Source: Duganella sp. BJB476 (lineage in GTDB: Bacteria > Pseudomonadota > Gammaproteobacteria > Burkholderiales > Burkholderiaceae_D). Taken from it: a stretch of DNA of 64,000 nt. This document shows positions 42,751 through 52,356 of this stretch, piece after piece (positions within the stretch are counted from its first letter, which is position 1; every line of letters starts with the position of its first letter). The translations under genes and the position numbers were made by a program. The stretch lies in assembly GCF_003416895.1 (NCBI RefSeq), contig NZ_QVIO01000003.1, positions 661,653-725,652 of the forward strand, read 5' to 3'. Under the pieces are notes generated by a model. The model made no database searches. It was given only the letters and a program-made list of their open reading frames with translations, and had not been told where the DNA came from.

Positions 42751-44371
42751 AGCTCACCTGCTCTCCATCCTGCTCCAAAGGGCGCGCCAACGGCAACGCC
42801 AACCTGAAAATTCCATGCTCGCCCACCTCGGCCCACAGCGATCCGCCGTGCGCCTCCATGATGGCGCGGCTAAGCACCAGTCCCAGTCCCAGGCCGCTGG
42901 CCTTGGACGACACAAACGGCTCGAACAAGCGCGCCGCGAGCGCCGCCGACACGCCCTTGCCGCTATCCTCCACCGACAGCTGCAGGCAGCCGCCCTGCTG
43001 TTGCTTACCCTTGCCCTTGCGCTTGCCGTCCAGCCGCTGGCCCGACACGGTGATGCGGCGCGCGCCGGCCGGCTGCTCCTGCACCGCCTCCAGCGCGTTG
43101 GCCAGCAGGTTGCGCAGCACCAGCTCCAGCTGCAGGCGGTCGGCCAGGATAGACAGCGGCGGGATCTGGCCCACCACCAGCTCGACGCCGTGCTCGCGCA
43201 ACTGGGCGAAGAACTGCTGGCTGATGCCCGACACCAGCTGCCCGGCGTCGACCACCTCCAGCTTCATCGCGCCGGTGCGGAAGAAATCGCGCAGCCGCCG
43301 CACCACGTCGGCGGCCCGGCCCGATTCGGCGATCATGCGCTGGATCGCGCCCTTGAGCACGTCGCCGCTCTCGCCCCGCTCCAGCAAATATTCACACGCC
43401 TTGCCGTAGGCGGCCAGCGCCGTCAGCGGCTGGTTCAACTCATGCGCCAGCGCGGCGGCCATCTCGCCGGCCGCCGCCAGCCGCATCGTCTGTTTGAGCT
43501 CGCTGGCGACCTTGCGCAGCTCATCGACCGCGATGCCGATCGAAAAGCCCACCAGCGCCAGCACCGCGTCCAGCATCTGCAGTTCATGCACGGCGACATT
43601 GACCGCGTGGTTCCATTTGACCAGCGCGCCTATGCCCGCCTGCAGCGCGAACACCATCAGCGCCGTGCCGAACAGCCCCTGGCGGAACGCGGCCCAGATC
43701 ACCGGCAGGAACAGGAAATAAAAATGCTTGAACTCCGAGGTGGCGATGGTGCCGAACACCATGTCCAGCACGCCGATCGCCAGCGCCAGATAGGCCAGCG
43801 TCTCGGCCCGCCACACCGTCGCCCGCAGGCGCTGGCGGTCGCCCGGACTGGCCAGCATCCAGATCAGCGGCATCGACACCAGCACGCCGACCATGTCGCC
43901 GATGCCGAAGCGCAGCACCGCCTCGCCCCACTGTCCGGCCGGAATCAGCCCGGCCGCCGACAACAGCGAGATATAGCCGACATCGTTGATCATGGTGCCG
44001 ACCACCACGATCAACACCCACCGGAACAAGCGATCGCGGCTGTCGAACACGCCGCCGTCGCCGAACTGGCGCCGCAGCGCCGCGCCCAGCAGGCCGTAGC
44101 CGGCGGTCAGCCACAACGAACTGAGCACGCTGACCGTCCAGCCGGCCGGCATGCCGCGCACCAGCAACTCGCCGCCCACCAGCGCCACGAACCACGGCAG
44201 CGCCGCGCGCCAGCCGTGCCGCAGCCAGAACACCAGGCCCAGCGCCGGATCGGGATTCCACGGCGTGATGTTCAAGCCATACAAGGGGTCGATATAGGTC
44301 GCCCAGTCGAATAGCAGGTACAGCGCTATGAAAACGGGAAATTCAAGGTAACGCAGACGGGAGGGAGACAT
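42740..44371 (-). CDS. MASE1-like sensor histidine kinase
   Basis: A 543-residue protein. The first 285 residues are hydrophobic with about eight membrane helices and resemble the MASE1 sensor domain. The cytoplasmic part has a HisKA domain with the phosphoacceptor His in AALAHELNQPLTAL, and HATPase boxes (NALEAVQEQ, DSGKGVSAALAARLFEPF, GLGLGLVLSRAIMEAHGG). A basic/Gln insert (GKRKGKGKQQQGG) lies between N and G1 boxes. It is the cognate kinase of the overlapping FixJ-type regulator. Confidence 0.9.
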   Translation of the reverse strand: MSPSRLRYLEFPVFIALYLLFDWATYIDPLYGLNITPWNPDPALGLVFWLRHGWRAALPWFVALVGGELLVRGMPAGWTVSVLSSLWLTAGYGLLGAALRRQFGDGGVFDSRDRLFRWVLIVVVGTMINDVGYISLLSAAGLIPAGQWGEAVLRFGIGDMVGVLVSMPLIWMLASPGDRQRLRATVWRAETLAYLALAIGVLDMVFGTIATSEFKHFYFLFLPVIWAAFRQGLFGTALMVFALQAGIGALVKWNHAVNVAVHELQMLDAVLALVGFSIGIAVDELRKVASELKQTMRLAAAGEMAAALAHELNQPLTALAAYGKACEYLLERGESGDVLKGAIQRMIAESGRAADVVRRLRDFFRTGAMKLEVVDAGQLVSGISQQFFAQLREHGVELVVGQIPPLSILADRLQLELVLRNLLANALEAVQEQPAGARRITVSGQRLDGKRKGKGKQQQGGCLQLSVEDSGKGVSAALAARLFEPFVSSKASGLGLGLVLSRAIMEAHGGSLWAEVGEHGIFRLALPLARPLEQDGEQVSYAA

Positions 44372-44708
44372 ACGGGACGCTTTGTATCGTTATGTAGCAT
44401 TATGCATTGCCAGAATTCATCGCGCATTGCTTTTCGCAACTACGAGTTCCCCTTATGCCTGCGCTTTCCCCTCTATACAACACTTGGCTTTTCGAAGCGG
44501 TAATTATTAAGGGAAAACCGTAAGCCTTTACCCCAATTTACAATACGTTACACTGGATTTACGATGCCCACATGTCGTAATGGCACTCCCCATTGACGAG
44601 AAGACACTAAAGTAGCCGTGCCGCCCCATCCTCGCGGTCGTGAATGATGTCTCCCGTGCAGCTGCCGCCATCCATCCCTTGCAGCCCGTTTTACATGAGA
44701 GACATCCG
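44372..44708. other. Intergenic region upstream of the VirK-like gene
   Basis: About 337 bases between divergent genes. It is more AT-rich than its neighbours and should hold both promoters. No CRP-type site or strong hairpin was seen. A frame starting at 44640 adds 23 unlikely residues to the VirK-like protein. Confidence 0.35.
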
Positions 44709-45683
44709 ATGTCGCAGTTAATCACCCTCCATTCCGGCGTGGCCGACTTCAACGGCCTGAAGCAGTTACGTGAATCGTTCAAGCTGTCGCTGCGCGCCCT
44801 GCTGCATCGCCAGGCCACCTATGGCTGGCTGCAACTACTCAATTCCCATCCGCTGTTCATGGACCTGGTCAAGGCCCGTCCGCGCCTGCTGTACAAGATT
44901 TACCGTCCCTACCTGAGCAACACGATGAACTGCGCCCAGCGCGTCGACCTGCTGCAACAGCACTACCGCTTCATCTTCCGCCAGGGCCTGGGGCCGCTGA
45001 CGGTGCGCGCCGCGCGCGGCGCCGTGGTGCTGGGCAGCATCGAGGGCAAGACCGGCCTGCGCTACCAGCTCGAACTGCGCGCCATCGAACCGATGGAGCG
45101 TGAAGGCGAACTGGTGCTGCAACTGAAGCATGAGGGCGTGCTGGTCTACAGCTGCGCGTTTTCCTTCCTGCAGGGGGTGCGCGGCATGGTGCTGGGCATA
45201 GGCTGCATGCAGGGCTCGAAGAGCGAGCAAGGCCTGCAAGTGATCAAGGACGCCACCCGCGAACTGCACGGCCTGAGGCCGAAGAATATGATGGTCAAGC
45301 TGCTGAGCCAGATCGGCCACGACTACGGCTGCGTCGAACTGCGCCTGGTCAGCAACGCCAACCGCGTGGTCTGCGGCGCCAGCCGCCAGGGCAAGGTGCA
45401 CGCCGACTACGACACGCTGTGGCAGGAGCTGGAAGCGAGCCGCCGCGCCGACGGCGACTGGCGCCTGCCGTGCGAAGCCATCGCGCCGCCGGACCTGGCG
45501 GCGATCGCCTCGAAGAAACGCTCGGAAGCGCGCAAGCGCCACGAGACGCTGACGGCCATCAGCGCCGCCATCAGCGCCGGCCTGAGCGCGCCGCGCTTCG
45601 AAGCGGTGCCGACGCCGCTGAGCCAGAACTACAGCACGCTGCAGGCCGTCGTCCACGACGACGACGAATACGCCCTGGCTTGA
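44709..45683 (+). CDS. VirK/YbjX family (DUF535) protein
   Basis: 324 residues from the ATG at 44709, preceded by GAGAG. DUF535 blocks are visible: RPRLLYKIYRPYLS, LGSIEGKTGLRYQLELRAIEPMEREGELVLQL, LGIGCMQGSKSEQGLQVIKDATRELHGLRPKNMMV. VirK-like proteins affect cell-surface integrity or peptide resistance in enteric bacteria, but the mechanism is unknown. It is convergent with the hydroxylase gene, with four bases between stops. Confidence 0.85.
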   Translation: MSQLITLHSGVADFNGLKQLRESFKLSLRALLHRQATYGWLQLLNSHPLFMDLVKARPRLLYKIYRPYLSNTMNCAQRVDLLQQHYRFIFRQGLGPLTVRAARGAVVLGSIEGKTGLRYQLELRAIEPMEREGELVLQLKHEGVLVYSCAFSFLQGVRGMVLGIGCMQGSKSEQGLQVIKDATRELHGLRPKNMMVKLLSQIGHDYGCVELRLVSNANRVVCGASRQGKVHADYDTLWQELEASRRADGDWRLPCEAIAPPDLAAIASKKRSEARKRHETLTAISAAISAGLSAPRFEAVPTPLSQNYSTLQAVVHDDDEYALA

Positions 45684-45687
45684 ACGG

Positions 45688-46518
45688 CTACGCGGCGCTC
45701 TTGCCGCGCAGTTTGCGGAACGGCCGGAACAGATACTCGGACAGGTTCTTGGCCTCGTCGTGGGCATCGATGCCGGTGTCCGGCCACTCATCCTTGGCGG
45801 GGAAATAAGCGGTGCCGAACAGGCTGTCCCAAACCGACGTGAACGAGCCGAAATTCTTGTCGTAGTGATGCAGTTCCACCGAGTGATGGATGCGGTGGAA
45901 GCGGTTATCGGCCACCACATAGCGCAGCGGTCCAAGATTCAGCTTGGTGTGCGAATGTTCAAACTGGCCCTGCAGGCCTATGATGAGTCCCACCAGCGCC
46001 GGCACCACGCCCACATCCACCTGGATCAGCAAACTGATCGGTATCAGCACGAATGGCACCCGGAAGATCTCTTCGGTGAAGTGGTGGTTGCTGTTCCATG
46101 CGCTCATCTCGCGCAAGGCGTGGTGTTCGCTGTGGAAGGCCCACAGGAAGGCGCTCTTGTGCTGCAAGCGGTGGAACCAGTAATAGAAGAACTCGCCGAT
46201 GATGGCGGCGATCACCGGCATGACGATCCAGCCGACCACCTGCAACCACTTGCCGCCGCCGCTGAACAGGCGGTTCAGGTCCAGCGACAGCAGCGGCTTG
46301 ACGCCCAGGCTGCCCCAGATGCGGCCGAACAGCGCGTAAAAGCTCACCGTGATGGCGATATAGACCAGCCAGTACAGCGCCGCATTGAAGCGCGAGCGCA
46401 GGCTGTAGCGATTGCGGCCGAACGCCATTTCCGCGACAAAGAAGATCATGGAGGCGTAAAAAATGCGCCAGCCGTAATCGGCCATACCGTGAATGATCTG
46501 CATGAAATAATTGAACAT
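45688..46518 (-). CDS. Sterol desaturase/fatty acid hydroxylase superfamily protein
   Basis: A 276-residue membrane protein with about four hydrophobic helices in the N-terminal half. The di-iron histidine motifs are intact: WFHRLQHK, FHSEHHALREM, HSHTKLN and HRIHHSVELHHYDKNFG. It inserts oxygen into a lipid substrate, possibly a fatty acid or hopanoid; which one cannot be told. It is divergent from the 77-residue gene. Confidence 0.88.
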   Translation of the reverse strand: MFNYFMQIIHGMADYGWRIFYASMIFFVAEMAFGRNRYSLRSRFNAALYWLVYIAITVSFYALFGRIWGSLGVKPLLSLDLNRLFSGGGKWLQVVGWIVMPVIAAIIGEFFYYWFHRLQHKSAFLWAFHSEHHALREMSAWNSNHHFTEEIFRVPFVLIPISLLIQVDVGVVPALVGLIIGLQGQFEHSHTKLNLGPLRYVVADNRFHRIHHSVELHHYDKNFGSFTSVWDSLFGTAYFPAKDEWPDTGIDAHDEAKNLSEYLFRPFRKLRGKSAA

Positions 46519-46643
46519 AGAATGAGGCCGCGGCGCTATCGGGACCTGCCATTATAATCAAACCAGCCGGTCCGATTGCGACTACATGGTGATGCCGGCG
46601 TCAAATTCCGGTACCATGGGTTTTTCGTCCAAGGAGAAATACC

Positions 46644-46877
46644 ATGCGTGTGGATATTTATTACCGAGATGAAGCAAAAGGCAAACACAGCTACCTGGCT
46701 GTGCCGGAGGGCAAACCCATCCCCGAGGAAGCCACCAACACCGACTGGCATCCCGAGGCCAGCCACGTCGAAGTCGACGACGGCCTCGACGATCTGTCCC
46801 GCTACCACATCGTCCACCCCCTGGAGCAGATAGGCGCCAAGGGGTATGCCATTACCAGCATCAGCGCACAGCTGTAA
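46644..46877 (+). CDS. Small conserved-looking hypothetical protein
   Basis: A 77-residue acidic protein without recognised domains. AAGGAG seven bases upstream of the ATG gives a strong ribosome-binding site. It begins MRVDIYYRDEAKGKHSYLAVPEGKPIPEEA and ends with a hydrophobic strand. Its stop directly abuts the dnaE stop. Confidence 0.65.
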   Translation: MRVDIYYRDEAKGKHSYLAVPEGKPIPEEATNTDWHPEASHVEVDDGLDDLSRYHIVHPLEQIGAKGYAITSISAQL

Positions 46878-49800
46878 CTAGTACTCGATCGCGACGTCCT
46901 TGGCGCCCAGCACCTGCTGGAGCGCCAGTTGCAGCTCGTCCGACGGCGCCACGCGCCACGCTTCGCCCAGCTGCACCACGCAACCGACGCCCTGCGGCGT
47001 GATGCGCGCCGACACCGGCAAGCCGTCCGCGTGGCGGTGCGGCGCCAGCACTTCGGCCATCTTGCGCACGTCCACCGAGGTCGGCAGCGCCATGGCCAGC
47101 TGCTTGCCGTAGTTGACGCGTGCCGTCACGATGTCGAACACCTTCTCGGCCGAGATGCGCAGGCCGCCGGAGAAGCGGTCTTCCGACACCTTGCCGACCA
47201 CGGCCAGGAACTCGTCGTCCTTGAACATGCGCTTGTTCTCTTCGAACACTTCCGAATACACGGTCACCTCGACCACCGCGGTCTTGTCGTCCAGCGTGAC
47301 GATCAGGATCTTGCCGCGCTGCGTCATCTGCGGACGGATGCCGGTGATCACGCCGCACAGCATGCGCGGCTCGCGCGACGGTTCCAGCTCGGCCAGCTTG
47401 GTGCGGGCGAAGCGGCGCGCTTCCGGCGCGAACGAATCGAACATGTGGCCCGACAGGTAGAAGCCCAGCGCGATCTTTTCCTCGGCCAGCTTCTGGCGCT
47501 CGGTGAACGGCGCGGCCTTCACGTATTCGGGCGGCGCCACCAAATCGGAATCGTCGCCGCCGAACAGGCTGACCTGGTTGGCCGCCTTGGCTTCCTGGTC
47601 CGCGCATTCCATCGCGAAGCTGACCGTGGCCAGCAGGATGGCGCGGTCGATCGCCAGGCAATCGAAGGCGCCCGCGCGTATCAGCGATTCGATGGTGCGG
47701 CGGTTGATCTGCTTCTTGTCGACCCGCTTGCAGAAATCGAACAGGCTGGTGAACGGACCGCCGGCGGTGCGGGCGGCGATGATGGCCTCGATCGCGTTCT
47801 GGCCGGCGCCCTTGCAGGCGCCCAGGCCGTAGCGGATCTGCGTGACCTTCTTGCCGGTCACCGAAGGCGGCGGACCGTCCGGCATGAAGCGGAAGTCGGA
47901 CTTGTTGATGTCCGGCGGCAGGATGGTCAGGCCGCAGATGTCGATCGAATCCTCGACCAGGATCTTGACCTTCTCGGTGTCCTCCATCGCCAGCGACATA
48001 TTGGCTGCCATGAACGCGGCCGGATGGTGGGCCTTCAGATAGGCGGTGTGGTAGGACAGCAGCGCGTACGCTGCGGCGTGCGACTTGTTGAAGCCGTAGC
48101 CCGCGAACTTTTCCATCAAGTCGAAGATCTCGTCGGCCTTCTGCGCGGTCAGGCCGTCTTTGGCGGCGCCGGCGCGGAAGATCTCGCGGTGCTCCGCCAT
48201 CTCCTCGGCTTTTTTCTTACCCATCGCGCGGCGCAACATGTCGGCGCCGCCCAGCGAGTAGCCGCCGACGATCTGCGCCATCTGCATCACCTGCTCCTGG
48301 TACACCATGATGCCGTAGGTTTCGGACAAAATGGATTCGGTGCGCGGATCGGGATAGTCGAATTTTTCGCCGTGCTTGCGCTTGCAGAAGTCCGGGATCA
48401 GATCCATCGGGCCCGGACGGTACAGCGCCACCAGCGCGATAATGTCTTCGAAGCGGTCGGGACGGGCGTCCTTCAACATGCCCTGCATGCCGCGCGACTC
48501 CAGCTGGAACACGGCCACGGTCTTGGCCTTGGTCAGCAGCTCGTACGACGGACGGTCGTTCAGCGGCAATCGCGCCAGGTCGAACTCGGCCTCCTTGGGA
48601 TCGAGCATCTTGATGTAGCGCACCGCGCGATCGAGAATGGTCAGCGTGGTCAGGCCCAAGAAGTCGAACTTGACCAGGCCGACGGCTTCGACGTCGTCCT
48701 TGTCGTACTGCGACACCACGCCGCCGTCGCCGCCCTGCGTGTACAGCGGGCAGAAGTCGGTCAGCTTGCCCGGCGCGATCAGCACGCCACCGGCGTGCAT
48801 GCCGATGTTACGGGTGATGCCTTCGACCTGTTGCGCCAGGTCCAGCAGCTGCGCCACTTCTTCCTCGTTCTGCTGGCGCTCCTTGAGCATCGGCTCTTCC
48901 TCGATCGCCTCGGCGATCGACACCGGCTTGCCCGGCTTGAACGGAATCAGCTTGGAGACGCCGTCGCAGAAGTTGTAGCCGAAGTCCATCACGCGGCCGA
49001 CGTCGCGGATCGCGCCCTTGGCCGCCATGGTACCGAAGGTGGCGATCTGCGACACCGCGTCGCGGCCGTACAGGTCCTTGACGTGCTGGATCACCAGGTC
49101 GCGCTTTTCCTGGCAGAAGTCGATGTCGAAGTCGGGCATCGAAACGCGTTCGGGATTGAGGAAACGTTCGAACAGCAGGTTGTACTTCAGCGGATCCAGA
49201 TCGGTGATCTTCAGCGCATACGCCACCAGCGAGCCCGCGCCCGAACCCCGGCCCGGGCCGATCGGCACATCGTTGTTCTTGCCCCACTGGATAAACTCCG
49301 CCACGATCAGGAAGTAGCCCGGGAACTTCATGTTGATGATGGTGTTGTTCTCGAACTCCAGCCGCTCCTCGTAGCGCGCCCGCTGCGCCTCGCGCTTGAG
49401 CGGATCCGGATACAGCTGCTCCAGGCGCTCCTCCAGGCCCTTCTTGGTTTCCGCGCGCAGGAATTCGTCGATGGTCATGCCCGGCGTCGGGAAGTTCGGC
49501 AGTTGCGGCTTGCCCAGGGTCAGCGTCAGGTTGCAACGCTTGGCGATCTCCACCGAGTTTTGCAGCGCGGCCGGCAGGTCGTGGAACAGCTCGCGCATCT
49601 CGGCCTGCGACATGAAGCGCATCTGCTCGTTGAAGCGGCGCACGCGCTTGTTATTGGCCAGCATTTCGCCTTCGGCGATACAGGTGCGCGCCTCGTGCGC
49701 GATGAACTCGTCGGGCGAGATGAACTGCACCGGATGGGTCGCCACCACGGGCAGGCCCAGCTTGGCGGCCAGCGCCACCGCGTGGCGCACCTGGGCTTCC

Positions 49801-50435
49801 TGGTTGGCCTGGCCGGCGCGCTGGATCTCGATGTAGAAGTGGCCGGGGAAGATCTGCGCCCACTTCTCGGCGTTCTTCTCGGCCAGCGCCGGGTTGCCGT
49901 TTTCAATCGCCATGCCGACGTCGCCGAAGTGCGCGCCGGACAGCGCGATCAGGCCGTTGGCCGGGCTGACGTCGGGCAGCAGCGCGTAGGTCTTGGAGGT
50001 CAGCTCGGCCAGCCACTCGGTGCGGATCTCGGCGCGGCCCTTGTACTGGTTGGTCAGCCAGGCCTGCGACAACAGTTCGCACAGCTGCAGGTAGCCCATG
50101 TGGTTTTTGGCGAACAGCATCAGGCGATGCGGCTTGTCGCGGTTGTCGTCGTTGCTGATCCAGACGTCGACGCCGACCACCGGCTTGATGCCCTTGCCGC
50201 GCGCGGCCTTGTAGAACTTGACCATGCCGAACATATTGGACAGGTCGGTGACGGCCAGCGCGGCCTGCTTGTCCTTGGCGGCGGTGGCGACCAGGTCGTC
50301 GATGCGCACCAGGCCGTCGACGATGGAGTACTCCGAGTGCACCCGCAGGTGGACGAAATCCGGTCCCGCCTTGGCGACGCTTGGGACCATCGCAGGGCTT
50401 GCCGCCACTTCTTGTTCGTTTGCTACCATGTTCAT
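46878..50435 (-). CDS. dnaE: DNA polymerase III alpha subunit
   Basis: A 1185-residue replicative polymerase. It has the N-terminal PHP domain (VHLRVHSEYSIVDGLVRIDDL), the C-family polymerase core with GPGRGSGAGSLVAYAL and the catalytic aspartates in MPDFDIDFCQEKRD, the helix-hairpin-helix region, an OB fold (about 1000-1080) and the C-terminal tau-binding part. The length is normal. It is the essential polymerase of the chromosome replicase. Confidence 0.97.
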   Translation of the reverse strand: MNMVANEQEVAASPAMVPSVAKAGPDFVHLRVHSEYSIVDGLVRIDDLVATAAKDKQAALAVTDLSNMFGMVKFYKAARGKGIKPVVGVDVWISNDDNRDKPHRLMLFAKNHMGYLQLCELLSQAWLTNQYKGRAEIRTEWLAELTSKTYALLPDVSPANGLIALSGAHFGDVGMAIENGNPALAEKNAEKWAQIFPGHFYIEIQRAGQANQEAQVRHAVALAAKLGLPVVATHPVQFISPDEFIAHEARTCIAEGEMLANNKRVRRFNEQMRFMSQAEMRELFHDLPAALQNSVEIAKRCNLTLTLGKPQLPNFPTPGMTIDEFLRAETKKGLEERLEQLYPDPLKREAQRARYEERLEFENNTIINMKFPGYFLIVAEFIQWGKNNDVPIGPGRGSGAGSLVAYALKITDLDPLKYNLLFERFLNPERVSMPDFDIDFCQEKRDLVIQHVKDLYGRDAVSQIATFGTMAAKGAIRDVGRVMDFGYNFCDGVSKLIPFKPGKPVSIAEAIEEEPMLKERQQNEEEVAQLLDLAQQVEGITRNIGMHAGGVLIAPGKLTDFCPLYTQGGDGGVVSQYDKDDVEAVGLVKFDFLGLTTLTILDRAVRYIKMLDPKEAEFDLARLPLNDRPSYELLTKAKTVAVFQLESRGMQGMLKDARPDRFEDIIALVALYRPGPMDLIPDFCKRKHGEKFDYPDPRTESILSETYGIMVYQEQVMQMAQIVGGYSLGGADMLRRAMGKKKAEEMAEHREIFRAGAAKDGLTAQKADEIFDLMEKFAGYGFNKSHAAAYALLSYHTAYLKAHHPAAFMAANMSLAMEDTEKVKILVEDSIDICGLTILPPDINKSDFRFMPDGPPPSVTGKKVTQIRYGLGACKGAGQNAIEAIIAARTAGGPFTSLFDFCKRVDKKQINRRTIESLIRAGAFDCLAIDRAILLATVSFAMECADQEAKAANQVSLFGGDDSDLVAPPEYVKAAPFTERQKLAEEKIALGFYLSGHMFDSFAPEARRFARTKLAELEPSREPRMLCGVITGIRPQMTQRGKILIVTLDDKTAVVEVTVYSEVFEENKRMFKDDEFLAVVGKVSEDRFSGGLRISAEKVFDIVTARVNYGKQLAMALPTSVDVRKMAEVLAPHRHADGLPVSARITPQGVGCVVQLGEAWRVAPSDELQLALQQVLGAKDVAIEY

Positions 50436-50522
50436 ACGCCGCTCAATGCTGGTTCAATAACCAGCTATTTTACCGTGCGGCGGCCGGGTTCGAAGAAACT
50501 GATTTCTCGCAGTCGCGCAGGG

Positions 50523-50798
50523 TCAGCGCTTGACATCGCGATAAAAGTTTTCGTGCGGTCCGACCGCCTCCAGGTAGATCAACTGTATTCCCTCGTCCAG
50601 GCTATATCCCAGCAAATACTGCTGGCTGCCGCTACGGAATTTGTACACGCGCAAGGCCGCAAGATCGCCTTTCTTGCGTTCGCCGACGTGGGGGACAGCC
50701 TGTATCGCCGATACTGCGTTGTCGACGTCCGCAGCGGTCTTGTCCTGTAATTTCTTGTACTGCCGCGCAAACCGGCGGGTTTGAACGACGGCCCACAT
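50523..50798 (-). CDS. RelE/ParE-type toxin
   Basis: A 91-residue basic protein of the RelE/ParE fold: VVQTRRFARQYKKLQDKTAADVDNAVSAIQ, RVYKFRSGSQQYLLGYSLDEGIQLIYLEAVGPHENFYRDVKR. The C-terminal H-x-NFYRD is common in this group. Its ATG overlaps the antitoxin stop by one base (TAATG), so it is translated after the antitoxin. Whether it hits gyrase or mRNA cannot be told. Confidence 0.85.
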   Translation of the reverse strand: MWAVVQTRRFARQYKKLQDKTAADVDNAVSAIQAVPHVGERKKGDLAALRVYKFRSGSQQYLLGYSLDEGIQLIYLEAVGPHENFYRDVKR

Positions 50799-51037
50799 TA
50801 CTTGCCCCGGCTGCTGCGCGGAATGAAGGGCTGCGCCTGCTCACGAGGTTCCGCCAATGACGCCAGCGATTCCGCGACGAAGCTGACCGGCAGATCCGGG
50901 TTATCCAGGGCCGCACGTCCTATCCTCGCCCAAAACTCGATCTGGCCGGCGATGGTGCGATGCTCCAACGCCGCATCCTGTCTGGCGAGTTCATATAAAT
51001 CCTGATTAATGCGCACCGATGTACTTTCCGCCATCAT
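50798..51037 (-). CDS. ParD-like antitoxin
   Basis: A 79-residue protein with a ribbon-helix-helix N-terminus (STSVRINQDLYELARQDAALEHRTIAGQIEFWARIGRAALDN), the ParD-like family pattern, and a C-terminal toxin-binding tail. It is the first gene of the pair and should repress the operon alone and with the toxin. Confidence 0.82.
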   Translation of the reverse strand: MMAESTSVRINQDLYELARQDAALEHRTIAGQIEFWARIGRAALDNPDLPVSFVAESLASLAEPREQAQPFIPRSSRGK

Positions 51038-51155
51038 CCCCTCCCGACTACATTTGTAGTAAATAGCCTAGCATCTTATTCGAGCGGCTGCTTGTTTTTT
51101 AAGCAGAAAAAGCGCGTATAATGTCGGCTCTTCACAATTTTCGATCTTATCCACC

Positions 51156-52055
51156 ATGCACGCTAATACTGCTTTACAAGCTGAAGCGCATGCCGCCGCC
51201 ATCGCTGCCGCTGCCGCTCACGTCAACATCGCCGCCTACAAGTTCGTCACCTTCGACGACACCGAAGCGATGCGCCCGCTGTACCAGGACATCTGCCAGC
51301 GCCTGGCGCTGAAAGGCACCATCCTGTTGACGCCGGAAGGCATCAATATGTTCCTGTCCGGTCCGCGCAGCCATATCGACGAGTTCCTGGCCTGGGTCCG
51401 CAGCGACGCCCGCTTCGCCGACCTGGAAGTGAAGGAAAGCTATTCGGTCGAGCAGTCGCACAAGCGCATGCTGGTCAAGATCAAAAAAGAAATCATCACC
51501 ATGCGCATGCCGCTGATCAAGCCGGAAGAAGGCCGCGCGCCCTTCGTCGAAGCCCACACGCTCAAGCGCTGGCTGGACAGCGGCGTCGACGACCACGGCC
51601 GCCCGGTGGTGATGGTCGACACCCGCAACGATTTCGAAGTCGACGTCGGCACCTTCGACCACACGGTCGACTACCGCATCAAGAAATTCACCGAGTTCCC
51701 GGAAGTGATCGCCGCCCACAAGGACGACTTCGCCGGCAAGACCGTGGTCACCTTCTGCACCGGCGGCATCCGCTGCGAAAAGGCGGCCATCCACATGCAG
51801 AACATCGGCTACGACAATGTCTACCAGCTCGAAGGCGGCATCCTCAAGTACTTCGAGGAAGTCGGCGGCGCCCACTACACCGGCGACTGCTTCGTGTTCG
51901 ACTACCGCACCGCGCTCAATCCGAAACTGGAACCGACCGAGACCGTGCAATGCTTCGTCTGCCGCTCGGTGGTCACGCCGCGCCAGCAGCTGGCGCCGGA
52001 ATACGTGTACGAGAAATCCTGCCCGCACTGCTACGGCAAGCACCAGGCGGACTGA
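51156..52055 (+). CDS. trhO: tRNA uridine-34 hydroxylase (rhodanese-related)
   Basis: A 299-residue protein of the YceA/TrhO family. It has the N-terminal acylphosphatase-like domain (AAYKFVTFDD, LALKGTILLTPEGINMFLSG), a rhodanese domain with catalytic C201 in TFCTGGIRCEKAA, and C-terminal cysteine pairs (CFVC, CPHCY). It hydroxylates uridine 34 of tRNAs using O2, leading to 5-methoxyuridine-type modification. A strong terminator follows. Confidence 0.94.
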   Translation: MHANTALQAEAHAAAIAAAAAHVNIAAYKFVTFDDTEAMRPLYQDICQRLALKGTILLTPEGINMFLSGPRSHIDEFLAWVRSDARFADLEVKESYSVEQSHKRMLVKIKKEIITMRMPLIKPEEGRAPFVEAHTLKRWLDSGVDDHGRPVVMVDTRNDFEVDVGTFDHTVDYRIKKFTEFPEVIAAHKDDFAGKTVVTFCTGGIRCEKAAIHMQNIGYDNVYQLEGGILKYFEEVGGAHYTGDCFVFDYRTALNPKLEPTETVQCFVCRSVVTPRQQLAPEYVYEKSCPHCYGKHQAD

Positions 52056-52081
52056 CCTCGCCCGCATGCAGCATGGACAAT

Positions 52082-52125
52082 AAAAAGCCCCGCCACCTGA
52101 AGGCATCCAGGTGGCGGGGCTTTTT
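52082..52125. terminator. Bidirectional rho-independent terminator
   Basis: AAAAAGCCCCGCCACCTG (52082-52099) and its exact complement (52108-52125) form an 18-bp stem with an 8-base loop, with A-run and T-run on the two sides. It ends trhO on the plus strand and the type I secretion operon on the minus strand. Confidence 0.92.
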
Positions 52126-52143
52126 TACGGCGGCGCCGCGCGC

Positions 52144-52356
52144 CTATTGGCGGGTGCGCGGCAGCAGTTGCTGCAGCGCCGCCTGATAGGCGTTGCGGGC
52201 GGTCTGGTAGACCGCCAGCTTGGCGTTCAGGTCGGCGATCTGGGCGTCGACAAACTGCAGATTCGCCACCTGCCCCTGGGCCTCGGCGCTGAGCTCGGCA
52301 ACCTTGTAGCTGACGCCGTCGACCGTCACCTCCAACTCATCGTCCATCATGCTCAT
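52144..52356 (-). CDS. DUF6447-like small protein of the T1SS operon
   Basis: A 70-residue acidic protein: VTVDGVSYKVAELSAEAQGQVANLQFVDAQIADLNAKLAVYQTARNAYQAALQQLL. The length and sequence fit the small DUF6447 family. It has an N-terminal beta hairpin and a long coiled helix. Its start abuts the TolC stop, making it the last gene of the secretion operon. Its function is unknown; a link to secretion or the secreted protein is inferred from position. Confidence 0.75.
   Translation of the reverse strand: MSMMDDELEVTVDGVSYKVAELSAEAQGQVANLQFVDAQIADLNAKLAVYQTARNAYQAALQQLLPRTRQ

Noticed and set aside
46929..50750. Very long open frame on the plus strand opposite dnaE
   Set aside because: High-GC DNA leaves the antisense frame open. 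The translation is His/Arg/Gln-rich with no family resemblance, and dnaE explains the region completely.
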